Shown here piece after piece: positions 1 through 10,018 of a stretch of DNA of 64,000 nt. Below the pieces are notes generated by a model. It was not told the DNA's origin and made no database searches. It worked only from the letters and a program-made list of their open reading frames with translations. This DNA comes from Actinoplanes xinjiangensis (GTDB lineage: Bacteria > Actinomycetota > Actinomycetes > Mycobacteriales > Micromonosporaceae), in the NCBI RefSeq assembly GCF_003148685.1, contig NZ_QGGR01000005.1:310001-374000 (forward strand), written 5' to 3'. Every line of letters starts with the position of its first letter. Position 1 is the first letter of the stretch. Position numbers and translations under genes: made by a program.

Positions 1-13
1 CGAGGGGAACACA

Positions 14-457
14 ATGTCTTCCGTCGTCCAGCACCGCCGGCCTCTCCGGGCCCTCGCGATCGGGGTGGTGGCCGGGCTCACCGCCGGGATCGCCGTCGCC
101 GGCGCACCGGCCATGGCCGCCCAGACCTACTGGCCCGTCAGCGGCACCCTGAACACCGGTGGCCACCTGGTTCAGTACTCGTCGTGGCGCGTCCACGAGG
201 CCAACGGGCGGGCGGGACTCGACGTGAACAACAACGTCGGCTCCTGTGGCCAGCCCATTCGCCTCGGGCTGCGGAACATGCTCGGTGACCAGGTCACCGC
301 GTCGAACGTCTACACCGGTACGTCGGCTGGGCTGAAGTACTTCACCATGGCCAGCAGCGGCAGCACCACCATCCCGGCGAACTACTACGCGATCAACGGC
401 CGGATGACCGCGTGCAGCGGCACCGACAACACGTGGGCCGGTCAGATCTACATCTGA
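14..457 (+). CDS. Small secreted protein of unknown function
   Basis: The 147-residue product begins with a basic n-region and an Ala/Gly/Val-rich hydrophobic core ending in A-M-A-A around residues 34-36, a clear Sec signal peptide. The mature part of about 110 residues is rich in Thr, Ser, Asn and Tyr and has two cysteines (in SCGQP and ACSG) that could form a disulfide. A GAGGGG ribosome-binding site lies just before the ATG. No enzymatic motif is recognised. It resembles small extracellular proteins common in actinomycetes; the function is unknown. It is codirectional with the exporter operon downstream, but an 80-base gap argues against translational coupling. Confidence 0.75.
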   Translation: MSSVVQHRRPLRALAIGVVAGLTAGIAVAGAPAMAAQTYWPVSGTLNTGGHLVQYSSWRVHEANGRAGLDVNNNVGSCGQPIRLGLRNMLGDQVTASNVYTGTSAGLKYFTMASSGSTTIPANYYAINGRMTACSGTDNTWAGQIYI

Positions 458-537
458 TCGGGTACCGGTCAAGTCCTGTCACCGGTGGGTGGGGCACGAT
501 GTCGGTGCCTCACCCCCTTCCCCTGGAGAACCGAGCC

Positions 538-1047
538 GTGCTCAAAAACATCCGTGGTGTAGCCGTACCACTGCTTGCTCTCGGGTTTTTGCCGGGGTGT
601 TCCGGCGGAGACGGAAGTGGCACCGTCGACGACACGGCGCAGAAACTGCTCAAGCCGCCCGCCGTGGTGGAGGAATACAAGGCGAAAGCCGCGGCATATC
701 CGTTCCCGCTACCGGCGAATTACCAATTCCCGGCCACGATGCCGGAGCCTGCCGAGAACGTCCTCTCCGAGCCGGGCATCGGCACCGTCTACGCCGATCG
801 GTACTGGCAGTGTGCGTGGATGGCCGAATGGCTGCAGAACCGGAAGGACACCGAGCGCGCCGCCACCGCCATGAACTGGCTGGAGCGTTTCCGGGAGAGC
901 GACTTCATGCGGAGGTATCTGGAGCCTCCGGGCCCGGAGCAGTGGACCGACTCGGTGCTGGCCGAAGCCAAGCTGGGCGACCCGACCAAGCTTCGATCGA
1001 TGTACGGCGGCTGCCAAGAGGTCGCCGGCATGCCGCCGCTCGCATGA
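538..1047 (+). CDS. Lipoprotein coupled to an ABC exporter
   Basis: The 169-residue protein starts at GTG 538 after a CTGGAGA site. Its signal peptide ends in lipobox L-P-G-C with Cys21 as the predicted lipidated residue. The remainder is soluble and rich in Trp, Tyr and Glu, with no domain I recognise. Its stop codon overlaps the ATG of the next gene (ATGA), so it is the first gene of a four-gene coupled operon (lipoprotein, adaptor lipoprotein, ATPase, permease). By inference it is an accessory surface component or sensor of the exporter. An in-frame ATG at 499 is an alternative start but would place extra residues before the signal peptide. Confidence 0.75.
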   Translation: MLKNIRGVAVPLLALGFLPGCSGGDGSGTVDDTAQKLLKPPAVVEEYKAKAAAYPFPLPANYQFPATMPEPAENVLSEPGIGTVYADRYWQCAWMAEWLQNRKDTERAATAMNWLERFRESDFMRRYLEPPGPEQWTDSVLAEAKLGDPTKLRSMYGGCQEVAGMPPLA

Positions 1048-1856
1048 GGCGGTGTACCCGCTGGGCGCTGATCGCCGGGCTGGTCGCACTGCTGCCGGGG
1101 TGCTCGGCCCCGGCCGCCCGGCAGGAGCCCGAACCCCCGGCCGCGGAACCGCGACAGGTGACCGTCGCGCGCACCTCGATCGTCAGCGTCGTCACGCTCC
1201 AGGCGACCGTCGTCACCACACCGACCACCACGATCACCGCACCGGCGGCGGGAGTCGTGGTCGGGTTCACCGGGAACGGCTACCGGTTCCGGGCCGACGG
1301 ACGCACGAGCCTCGTCACCCTGCCGGACCAGACCGAGTTGCAGTCCGAGCTGGTCGAACCGGGCCGGGCGGTGCTGGCCAACTTTCCGATCGCGACGGTC
1401 CGCGGCACCGGTTTCGGGTTACGCGCACCGGTCGACAACAACACCCTGATCCGGTTGTACGCCGGGTCACTCGACGGGACACAGGCCCAGATCAAGAAGG
1501 GTCCCGGCCCGTTCTCCTGTCCCCTGGTCAACCACATCCCCACGGCCGGCGCGCCGGACCCGGGCAGTCTGGCACTGACCTGTGTGGTGCCGGCGGACGT
1601 CCGGGTCTTCGCGGGCATGGAGGCGGTCATGGCGGTCACCACCGGGGAGCGCACCGACGTGCTGAGCCTGCCCGTGGAGGCCGTCGCGGGCACGGCCGGA
1701 TCGGGAAAGGTCACTCGCAGGACGGCCGACGGGTGGAGCTCCCAGCCGGTGACGCTGGGGATCACCGACGGCGTCACGGTGGAGATCACCGACGGACTGG
1801 CGGAGGGCGACGTCGTACGGCTGCCGGCCCCCGACCTCGACGGCGTCGGATCATGA
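1044..1856 (+). CDS. MacA-like adaptor lipoprotein of ABC exporter
   Basis: The 270-residue protein has a short signal peptide with lipobox L-P-G-C (Cys20), then a region resembling periplasmic adaptor/HlyD-like proteins: a lipoyl-like stretch (TAPAAGVVVGF) and beta-barrel-like segments ending in a C-terminal domain typical of RND/MacA adaptors (repeated ITDG, GDVV). Such adaptors in Gram-positive bacteria are lipid-anchored outside the membrane and work with a MacB-type permease. The gene overlaps both neighbours by ATGA junctions. It is shorter than Gram-negative MacA and has no evident long coiled-coil hairpin, so the assignment rests partly on the operon. Confidence 0.7.
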   Translation: MRRCTRWALIAGLVALLPGCSAPAARQEPEPPAAEPRQVTVARTSIVSVVTLQATVVTTPTTTITAPAAGVVVGFTGNGYRFRADGRTSLVTLPDQTELQSELVEPGRAVLANFPIATVRGTGFGLRAPVDNNTLIRLYAGSLDGTQAQIKKGPGPFSCPLVNHIPTAGAPDPGSLALTCVVPADVRVFAGMEAVMAVTTGERTDVLSLPVEAVAGTAGSGKVTRRTADGWSSQPVTLGITDGVTVEITDGLAEGDVVRLPAPDLDGVGS

Positions 1857-2530
1857 CCACCCTGGAGTTGACCGCCGGCGCCAAGTCCGTGTCCCTGCCG
1901 GGTGGCCGGCCGCTGCCGGTGCTGACCGGCGTCGACCTCAGCGTCGAACCCGGGGAGACGCTCGCCATCCAGGGAGCGTCCGGCTCCGGGAAGAGCACAC
2001 TGCTGGCCGTACTGGGCCTGCTGGACTCGCTGACCGGCGGACGCTATACCGTCGGCGGGATCGACGTCGCCGCCATCTCGGAGCGGCGGCGGGCCCGGCT
2101 CCGGTCCACCACGTTCGGTTTCATCTACCAGCGGTTCTGCCTGATCAGCCACCTGACGGCAGAGGAGAACGTCGAGGCGCCCCTGCTGCACGGCGGGGTC
2201 CGGCGGCGCGAACGCGCCCGTCGGGCACGCGACCTCCTCGACCAGGTGGGCCTCACCGATCGCCGCGAGCACCGCCCGGGACAGCTCTCCGGCGGCGAGC
2301 AGCAACGCGTCGCCGTCGCCCGGGCGCTGGTCCATCGGCCGTCGGTGGTGCTGGCGGACGAGCCGACCGGGTCCCTCGACCAGGACACGGGTACGGCCGT
2401 GATGAGATCGCTGCTCGACCTGGCGGCCGACGACGGCGTGACACTGATCGTGGTCACCCATGACCCGGCCGTGGCGGCCGTGTGCGGCCGGGTCGTCCGG
2501 CTCGACCGGGGAGCGGTCCAGGGCTCGTGA
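1853..2530 (+). CDS. ABC transporter ATPase (MacB/LolD type)
   Basis: The 225-residue nucleotide-binding protein has all core ABC motifs: Walker A GASGSGKST (41-49), Q-loop Gln93, signature LSGGEQ (145-150), Walker B VVLADEP (165-171) and the switch His203 in VVTHD. Length and sequence fit the MacB/LolD/FtsE class, which powers mechanotransmission by FtsX-like permeases rather than classical transport. The start ATG overlaps the preceding stop, and its own TGA overlaps the GTG of the permease gene. It should pair with the permease encoded next. Confidence 0.93.
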   Translation: MTTLELTAGAKSVSLPGGRPLPVLTGVDLSVEPGETLAIQGASGSGKSTLLAVLGLLDSLTGGRYTVGGIDVAAISERRRARLRSTTFGFIYQRFCLISHLTAEENVEAPLLHGGVRRRERARRARDLLDQVGLTDRREHRPGQLSGGEQQRVAVARALVHRPSVVLADEPTGSLDQDTGTAVMRSLLDLAADDGVTLIVVTHDPAVAAVCGRVVRLDRGAVQGS

Positions 2531-3702
2531 AGGTCATCAGCCTCGCGCTCATCGCCTGGCAGGGCATCCGCCGGCGGCCACTGCGGAACCTGCTCAGCGC
2601 GCTCAGTCTCACCGTCGGCGTGCTGGCGCTGGTGCTCGTCCTGAGCGGCGGCGCCGTCGTCCGCGAGACCATCGTGTTCGACTCCCGCCTCCAGGGCGGC
2701 GACGCGCTGACAGCGAACCTGACGCTCACCGACTCGCCGCAGAAGTTCGCTGTCGCCGAGTACTGGCGGTCCTCGCTGGGCCGTGCACTGGCACCGCAGC
2801 GGGGCATCGCGTCGGTCACCGCGTCCAACGACGGCGCCCTCCTCCGCAAGGGTGACGAAACCGTCAGCGATCTGGTCGTCGTCACCACGGAGAAGGCGCT
2901 CCTCGAGATCCGGCCGTTTCCCGTCCTGCGAGGGACCTGGCTCACCGACGAACCCACCTACGCGCCCACCGTCGTCCTGAACCACCGGGCGGATCAGATG
3001 GTCGAGGGGCAGACCGGCCCGGTCACCCTGGTCGCCGGCGGTCAGACGTTCCGCACGTCGGTCATCGGGGTGGTGTACGACGCCGAACCGCGGCCCGTCG
3101 CCTACCTGGACATGCACGCGGACGGCCCGTGGCAGGCGGCGATCGAGGACACGAACGTCTACTCCGTACAGTTCACGGCACCGGCCTGGTCGATCGGCGA
3201 CGCCCGTTCGAGGATCAACGAGCTCGCCTCGATCAGCGACCGGGCGGCGGATGTCACCGGTGTCGAGCGGACCGACCGACTGGAGACCTTCGACCGGCAA
3301 CTCGATCTCGTCAACCGCGTCTTCCTGGCCGTCGCGATCCTCAGCCTGCTGATCGGCGCGCTCGGCATCCTCAACATCGGGCTGTCCACGGTACGGGAGC
3401 GCTCCGATGAGTTGTCCCTGCGCCGGTCCTTCGGCGCGACCCGTCCTCAGGTCGTCGTCATCATGCTGCTGGAGTCACAGTTCGTCGCCCTGGTGTCCGG
3501 CCTGGCCGGGATCGCCCTGGTCGCCGGTGGCCTGCCGCTGATCACGGCGCACTTCGCCGACCGGTTCCAGGAGGTCTCGACCGGCTTCCCGGTCGGTGGT
3601 GCGCTCCTGGGCCTCGCGGCCGGGTCGGTGGCGGCTCTCGTCGGCAGCCTCGCGCCCGCCCTTCGCGCCTCCCGGGTCCCGATCGCCGCGATCATGCGCT
3701 GA
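2527..3702 (+). CDS. MacB/FtsX-family ABC permease
   Basis: The 391-residue membrane protein has the MacB topology: one N-terminal transmembrane helix (about 20-40) after a basic RRRP segment, a large extracytoplasmic domain (about 45-270), and three C-terminal helices. The stretch NIGLSTVRERSDELSLRRSFGA is typical of the FtsX domain. It starts with a GTG that overlaps the ATPase stop. With the two lipoproteins it forms a complete tripartite-like exporter, perhaps for a peptide, lipid or antibiotic. The substrate cannot be read from the sequence. Confidence 0.88.
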   Translation: MKVISLALIAWQGIRRRPLRNLLSALSLTVGVLALVLVLSGGAVVRETIVFDSRLQGGDALTANLTLTDSPQKFAVAEYWRSSLGRALAPQRGIASVTASNDGALLRKGDETVSDLVVVTTEKALLEIRPFPVLRGTWLTDEPTYAPTVVLNHRADQMVEGQTGPVTLVAGGQTFRTSVIGVVYDAEPRPVAYLDMHADGPWQAAIEDTNVYSVQFTAPAWSIGDARSRINELASISDRAADVTGVERTDRLETFDRQLDLVNRVFLAVAILSLLIGALGILNIGLSTVRERSDELSLRRSFGATRPQVVVIMLLESQFVALVSGLAGIALVAGGLPLITAHFADRFQEVSTGFPVGGALLGLAAGSVAALVGSLAPALRASRVPIAAIMR

Positions 3703-3714
3703 CCGGGCCGCCGG

Positions 3715-4665
3715 CTACGGGAGGTTCGCGTGCAACCGGACGCTGGTGCCCTCCGCGGCGGTGTGGATCCGCACGAGATCGCACAGCTGGTGGGCGAGGA
3801 GCAGGCCACGGCCGCCCTCGGCGTCGCCCGGGGGTGGGATCCGGCCGGCCAGCGGATCGGTCAGCACACCGCTGTCGCTCACCTGGCAGATCAGCCGGCC
3901 GGGCTCGGTCCAGATGCTGACGCGGCCGCCGCCGTCGGTGTGTTCGATGGTGTTGTCGACCAGTTCGTTCACCGCGATGACCAGATCGTCGATCGCCACG
4001 TCGCCGAGTCCGCCGGCGGTGGCGTGGGCGGTGACGAACCGGCGTACCCGGGTGAGACTGGACATGCCGGCGTAGCTCAGGCCGGCCGCGGTGGACGGCA
4101 CGGGCGGCAGCGGCAGGTTGACGGCTGCCGCGGTGAGGAACGGGTCACCGTATCGGGGACTGGGTCGCCGGTCGCCGCGCTCGGTCACGGCGGGATGGGT
4201 GCGCCAGGCGTCGTGCAACCGGCCGGAGTCCAGGTTCGCCGCGTCGTAGGGGCACAGCATCGCCGCGTTCCTCATCCGGAAGACCGGGTTGATCAGCGCC
4301 TCGTGCATGGCGCAGGCCGGATATTCGACGGGGCAGCGGCCGGGCCACACCGATTCGCTGACGACGGTGATGCGGCGAGCGGCATGTTCGGTGCTGAAGG
4401 ACAGCAGCAGGCCGGGGATGATGCGGCCGGGGTTACGGCCGGCCACCGCCATGTCCGTGAAGCGGACCTGTGCGCTCACGTCGGCGAGTGCGTCACGCAG
4501 CAGCGCCAGGTTCGGTCCGGGAACAGCGACGAGGACCGCGTCGCCGGTGGCCAGCGCCGACCGTACGAACGCGGTGGTGAAGTGCAGGTATTCATGCTGG
4601 TCGTGGTAAAGCAGGCCGGAATGGTCGAGCACCGCCGCGTCGACGGCGGCGGCGGTCAACGTCAT
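3715..4665 (-). CDS. MEDS-domain anti-sigma-type histidine kinase-like ATPase
   Basis: The 316-residue protein has an N-terminal MEDS sensory domain (about 10-165) and a C-terminal HATPase_c_2 domain of the RsbW/SpoIIAB type (about 200-316). The ATPase keeps the N box (NELVDNTIEH), a DSG-type G1 box and a GGRGLLLA G2 box, so it is likely an active serine kinase or anti-sigma factor. MEDS domains are thought to sense small molecules. Its ATG overlaps the stop of the MEDS-STAS gene upstream (ATGA), which suggests a kinase/antagonist pair made together. The target sigma factor is not in the window. Confidence 0.85.
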   Translation of the reverse strand: MTLTAAAVDAAVLDHSGLLYHDQHEYLHFTTAFVRSALATGDAVLVAVPGPNLALLRDALADVSAQVRFTDMAVAGRNPGRIIPGLLLSFSTEHAARRITVVSESVWPGRCPVEYPACAMHEALINPVFRMRNAAMLCPYDAANLDSGRLHDAWRTHPAVTERGDRRPSPRYGDPFLTAAAVNLPLPPVPSTAAGLSYAGMSSLTRVRRFVTAHATAGGLGDVAIDDLVIAVNELVDNTIEHTDGGGRVSIWTEPGRLICQVSDSGVLTDPLAGRIPPPGDAEGGRGLLLAHQLCDLVRIHTAAEGTSVRLHANLP

Positions 4666-5516
4666 GGGGCGGTTACCGTGCGCGGCTCGCCGGCGAAGGC
4701 CAGCAGGGTGCGCATCGACGGGGAGGCGCCGACCACGGTCATCGGGGGCAGTCCGGCAGCGGCCGCCGTGCTCAGCGTGCGCGCCGCGGCGCCGTCGAGG
4801 AACCGTAGGCCGGAGAGGTCCACCACCAGCGGCTGTGACCGGTCCGGGCTGTCCTCTCTCAGGTGATCCATCAGGGTCTGCAACGCGCCGCGGTTCGACA
4901 GGTCCGCCTCGCCTTCCAGGCGGATGCCCGGAGGGTCCACGGTGCGTACGGCCCTCAGCAGCGGGACGGTCCGCGGGTCCGAGCCGGCGGCGACGGTGGC
5001 CGGGTGCGACTCGCAGATCCCGCGCAGTGCGGCGTCGGTGAACAACCTTCGGTCATAGAGGCAGATCGCCATGGCGAACCCGTCGGCGAACACCCGGTTC
5101 ACCTGGGCCTCATACCAGGTCAGCCGGTCGGCGCCGGGTAGTGGCCGGCTCGCCCACGACATGTCCCCGACGGCGCGCAGTCCGGTGTATCCGGCGTCAC
5201 GCGCACGGTCGGACTCGTACCGCCACCCGTCGACGGTCGCCTGCGGGTCGAACGACCCCGACGCGAGATAGGAGTCCTCCGGTGCCGACATCCGCAGGTG
5301 CCCGTCGGCGATTGCCCGCCGGGCGTCGGTGCCCTGCGCCGCGAGTTCCGCCTCGATCTCTTCCGCGCCGCCACCGAAATACAGGATCCGGTGTCGCTCC
5401 CGCAGGCCGGCCCGGATGTACGTGGCGAGGCTCCGCAGCCGGGTCGCGTCGTCGTCGAAGACCACACACGCGTGATCACCGAGGCGTAGGCGATCGATGG
5501 CGCTGACCTCGATCAT
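4662..5516 (-). CDS. MEDS-STAS anti-anti-sigma-type protein
   Basis: The 284-residue protein combines an N-terminal MEDS domain (about 10-180, opening RLGDHACVVF) with a C-terminal STAS domain (about 195-284). The start at 5516 is preceded by AGGGAG; an in-frame start further upstream would add an unlikely 22 residues. In SpoIIAA-like proteins the STAS loop reads D-S-x-G, and the Ser is phosphorylated by the partner kinase. Here the equivalent is FLDGAAA, with Gly in the Ser position, so regulation by phosphorylation is doubtful. It is cotranscribed with and overlaps the MEDS-ATPase gene. Confidence 0.85.
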   Translation of the reverse strand: MIEVSAIDRLRLGDHACVVFDDDATRLRSLATYIRAGLRERHRILYFGGGAEEIEAELAAQGTDARRAIADGHLRMSAPEDSYLASGSFDPQATVDGWRYESDRARDAGYTGLRAVGDMSWASRPLPGADRLTWYEAQVNRVFADGFAMAICLYDRRLFTDAALRGICESHPATVAAGSDPRTVPLLRAVRTVDPPGIRLEGEADLSNRGALQTLMDHLREDSPDRSQPLVVDLSGLRFLDGAAARTLSTAAAAGLPPMTVVGASPSMRTLLAFAGEPRTVTAP

Positions 5517-5799
5517 CGGGCTCCCTCTGACAACCACACATGCGGCCGCGGCCCGAACCCTACCCTGTCGGTGAGCCGTCACATGTCCGCGAGACCGCGG
5601 TTACCGGCACCACGGCGGGGTAAAAGCCCCTCCAGTCCGCGTACCGGGCTGGCCGGGGGATGTTCCACATCGGCGGCTGGGGGGTGCACGCCGAGGTGGG
5701 CATGCGTATCGCCTCACCGTCTGGCAGGGTCGTGGGCGGCGCTGACGGTGTGATCAACGGTCGTTCCGTGTCCGCCGCCGGGAATGCGAGGATACGGGC

Positions 5800-6603
5800 A
5801 TGGACGTTCGAGTTCGGAGCAACATCACGTTCACAGGCCGTGACCACGGCCCGGTGGTGATGCTCTCGCACGGATTCGGGTGCGACCAGAACATGTGGCG
5901 GCAGGTCACCGCGAAGCTCGGTGAGCAGTCGCGGTTGCTCCTGTTCGACCATGTCGGGGCGGGCCGGTCCGATCTGACGGCATGGGACCCGGCGAGGTAT
6001 GCGAGTCTCGACGGCTACGCCCGGGACGTCCTGGAGATCTGCCGGGATCTGGACCTGCGTGACGTGATCTTCGTCGGGCACTCGGTCAGCGCGATGATCG
6101 GAGTTCTCGCCGTCGCCGAGGAGCCCGACCGCTTCGCCGGCCTGGTCCTGCTCACTCCCTCACCGTGTTACATCGACGAGGGCGACTACCGGGGCGGATT
6201 CACCCACGACGACATCGACGAGTTGCTGGAATCGCTGGACAGCAACTATCTGGGATGGTCCGCCGCCATGGCGCCGGTGATCATGGGGAACCCCGATCGA
6301 CCGGAACTGGGCCAGGAGCTGACGGACAGTTTCTGCCGTACCGACCCGACCATCGCGAAGGCGTTCGCGAGGGTCACCTTCCTGTCGGATCAGCGCGCCG
6401 ACCTGCCCCGGGTGCGCGTGCCCACGCTGGTGCTCCAGTCGGCGGTCGACGCGATCGCGCCACCCGAGGTGGGCGCCTACGTCAGCGCTCACATACCGGG
6501 CAGCCGCCTGGTCACCCTGGACGCCATCGGGCACTGCCCTCAGCTGAGCGCACCGCAGGCCACCGCGCAGGCCATCACGTCGTTCGTGGCCGAGTGCCGG
6601 TGA
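5800..6603 (+). CDS. rsbQ: RsbQ-like alpha/beta hydrolase
   Basis: The 267-residue protein matches B. subtilis RsbQ in length and catalytic layout: nucleophile Ser95 in GHSVS, Asp217 (SAVDAIAP) and His245 (AIGHCPQ), nearly the same numbering as the known triad S96/D219/H247. RsbQ is needed with the PAS phosphatase RsbP to activate the general stress pathway, probably by supplying or processing a small hydrophobic ligand. The stop codon overlaps the GTG start of an RsbP-like gene, reproducing the rsbQP gene order. Some homologues are strigolactone or karrikin receptor-like hydrolases, so the ligand is uncertain. Confidence 0.85.
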   Translation: MDVRVRSNITFTGRDHGPVVMLSHGFGCDQNMWRQVTAKLGEQSRLLLFDHVGAGRSDLTAWDPARYASLDGYARDVLEICRDLDLRDVIFVGHSVSAMIGVLAVAEEPDRFAGLVLLTPSPCYIDEGDYRGGFTHDDIDELLESLDSNYLGWSAAMAPVIMGNPDRPELGQELTDSFCRTDPTIAKAFARVTFLSDQRADLPRVRVPTLVLQSAVDAIAPPEVGAYVSAHIPGSRLVTLDAIGHCPQLSAPQATAQAITSFVAECR

Positions 6604-7832
6604 GCGAGCCGTCTCCGCGCACCGGACCGCGCTGTGAGCCGGTGCCCGAGTCGGCGTTTCCTGCCATGCTGGAGGACGACATCGACGATCTTTACGACAC
6701 CGCACCGTGCGGCAATCTCTCGACGCTGCTGGACGGCACGATCGCCAAGATCAATGTGACGCTGCTCGACTGGCTCGGGTACACCCGGGACGAAGTCGTC
6801 GGACGTAAGCGCTTCAGTGACCTGCTCACCGTCGGCGGCCGGCTGTACCACGAGACCCACTTCGCCCCGCTGCTCCAGATGCGCGGCGAGATCAACGGCA
6901 TCGCCCTCGATCTGCGATGCGCGGACGGCTCCCGGATGCCGGTGCTGGTCACCTCCACGGTCAAGACCGGCGGTGACGGCCAGCCCCTGCTGATCCGCAC
7001 CACCATCTTCGACGCCCGCGAACGCCGCGCCTACGAGCGGGAGCTCCTGTACGCCAGCAAGCAGGCCGAAGCCGAACGCGAACGCCTGCGGGAACTGGTC
7101 GCCGAGCTGCAACACAGCCTGCTTCCCGATCCGTTGCCGACACCACCGCGCATGCAGGTCGGCGCCTACTACCACATGGCCTCCACCGACCGGATCGGCG
7201 GAGACTTCTACGACCTGTTCCCTCTCGACGGGGGCCGGTGGGGGTTCTTCCTCGGCGACGTGTGCGGCAAAGGCCCCGTCGCCGCCGCCACCACCGCGGC
7301 CGCCCGCTACACCCTGCGCACCGCCGCGGCATACGAGCCCGAGCCGGCGGCCGTGCTCGCCCATCTCAACAGCGTCCTCTACCAGGGCTATCACAGCCGG
7401 TCGCACCGCCATTGCACGGTCGTCTTCGGCATCCTCACCCCCACCGCCTCCGGCTACTCGGTGACCATCGCCGGCGGCGGCCATCCCGCACCCATGCTGC
7501 TGCGTGCCGACGGCACCGTCGAGGCCCAGCCCACCACCGGTGGCACTCTCATCGGCAGCCTCCGGAAACCGAACATCGCGACGCGGACCTTCTCCGTGGC
7601 CGCCGGCGATACGTTGCTCCTCTACAGCGACGGTCTGCCCGAGGCACGTACCGGCCCCGGCACGGACCGCTACGGCGAAGAGGCCCTACGGACATTCCTC
7701 GCCCAGCTGACGCCCACCTCCGCCCCGGTGGCCGTCGAGGCGCTGACCGGGCTCCTCGGCACCCTCGAACGCCTCGATGACGACGTGGCGCTCATGGCGT
7801 TGTCCTTCGACGGCACGGGATCGGACGACTGA
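6600..7832 (+). CDS. rsbP: RsbP-like PAS-PP2C serine phosphatase
   Basis: The 410-residue protein has a PAS domain (about 30-140), a short coiled-coil linker (about 142-175) and a SpoIIE/PP2C phosphatase domain (about 185-405). Metal-binding motifs GGDFYD (200-205) and FLGDVCGKG are intact, as is a C-terminal YSDGLPEAR segment. By family knowledge it dephosphorylates a STAS anti-anti-sigma factor on an energy or redox signal sensed by the PAS domain. The GTG start overlaps the rsbQ stop, so the two are translationally coupled. Its STAS target is not evident: the nearby STAS proteins lack the usual Ser. Confidence 0.88.
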   Translation: MSEPSPRTGPRCEPVPESAFPAMLEDDIDDLYDTAPCGNLSTLLDGTIAKINVTLLDWLGYTRDEVVGRKRFSDLLTVGGRLYHETHFAPLLQMRGEINGIALDLRCADGSRMPVLVTSTVKTGGDGQPLLIRTTIFDARERRAYERELLYASKQAEAERERLRELVAELQHSLLPDPLPTPPRMQVGAYYHMASTDRIGGDFYDLFPLDGGRWGFFLGDVCGKGPVAAATTAAARYTLRTAAAYEPEPAAVLAHLNSVLYQGYHSRSHRHCTVVFGILTPTASGYSVTIAGGGHPAPMLLRADGTVEAQPTTGGTLIGSLRKPNIATRTFSVAAGDTLLLYSDGLPEARTGPGTDRYGEEALRTFLAQLTPTSAPVAVEALTGLLGTLERLDDDVALMALSFDGTGSDD

Positions 7833-7923
7833 CCGGATTCCGGCCCCACCCGGCGCGGATGTCCGGGGACCGGGACCGCCCGGCCGCCGTTTGGTGCGGT
7901 CCGAGGGGGGAAATCAAGGTGGC

Positions 7924-8256
7924 ATGCAGCCAATCGATCAGTTCGGGACCGCCACACCCACCGAGACCTCGCTCGTCGCCCGGGTCGATGTCGGCATGGT
8001 CGTCGTGGACTCCGCGGGCGACGACGCCGGCCGGGTGAGCGCCGTGCAGCAGCCCGGCACGGACGTCCGCCCGGACACCGCGGCCGGGATCGCCGAGATG
8101 CTCATGAGCGCCGGATATCTCCGCGTCGACGGCACCGGGGCGCTGTCCAACGACACCTACGCGTCCGGCGACCAGATCGCCGACGTCATCGACGACGAGC
8201 CCGGCATCGTACGGCTGAGCGTGCTCCGCGACGAGCTGCCGCGGGCGGCCGTCTGA
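7924..8256 (+). CDS. PRC-barrel-like hypothetical protein
   Basis: The 110-residue protein begins at ATG 7924 with AAGGTGG a few bases upstream. The segment VGMVVVDSAGDDAGRVSAVQ has the pattern of a PRC-barrel/DUF2171 beta fold, in which a residue pair such as G-M-x-V-x-D is followed by G-x-V. The rest contains an acidic helix-rich stretch and ends in an Arg/Val-rich tail. Such proteins in actinomycetes are often linked to stress regulons, but no function is known. It lies 91 bases after the phosphatase gene and may be cotranscribed; a strong hairpin follows it. Confidence 0.6.
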   Translation: MQPIDQFGTATPTETSLVARVDVGMVVVDSAGDDAGRVSAVQQPGTDVRPDTAAGIAEMLMSAGYLRVDGTGALSNDTYASGDQIADVIDDEPGIVRLSVLRDELPRAAV

Positions 8257-8263
8257 CGCCGCG

Positions 8264-8295
8264 GGCCTTCGGCACGCGATCCGGTGCCGAAGGCC
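8264..8295. terminator. Bidirectional intrinsic terminator hairpin
   Basis: A perfect 12-bp stem (GGCCTTCGGCAC / GTGCCGAAGGCC) with an 8-base loop lies in the 55-bp gap between two convergent genes. There is no T-tract, as is usual in high-GC actinomycetes. It can end transcripts from both sides. Confidence 0.75.
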
Positions 8296-8311
8296 GGGCG
8301 CCGGACGGACG

Positions 8312-9781
<1,470 letters not shown>

Positions 9782-9891
9782 TCAATGCGTTAAAGCAGCT
9801 CCCGTACAGGAGTAACGGCTTTTCATAACCCTTTTTCGGAAGGCTCTTTTCGCATTCTTCTGGAGAAATAATGACGACTCACCGCTCCTTA

Positions 9892-9919
9892 TTGACGAAA
9901 GCGCTGTGAAAGCTAACAT
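9892..9919 (+). promoter_or_regulatory. Sigma70-type promoter of the GH95 gene
   Basis: TTGACG (9892-9897) and TAACAT (9914-9919) are 16 bases apart in an unusually AT-rich stretch (about 9780-9920) between the divergent esterase and GH95 genes. A start about 7 bases downstream gives a leader of around 90 bases before ATG 10019. The 348-bp divergent region holds this promoter and its minus-strand counterpart; no gene is seen in it. Confidence 0.55.
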
Positions 9920-10018
9920 CGATGAAGCGGCATATGCGGCGGCTCTTCCCCGGGCCCGCCACGCGCCGCGAGGGCGAGTCCGCCACCGTCTCCGGCTCCG
10001 TATCCCCGGGAGTTCACG

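Noticed and set aside
5750..5799. SigB-type promoter (GTTCC..GGGAAT) before the RsbQ gene
   Set aside because: Spacing and hexamers are too loose to separate from chance in GC-rich DNA.
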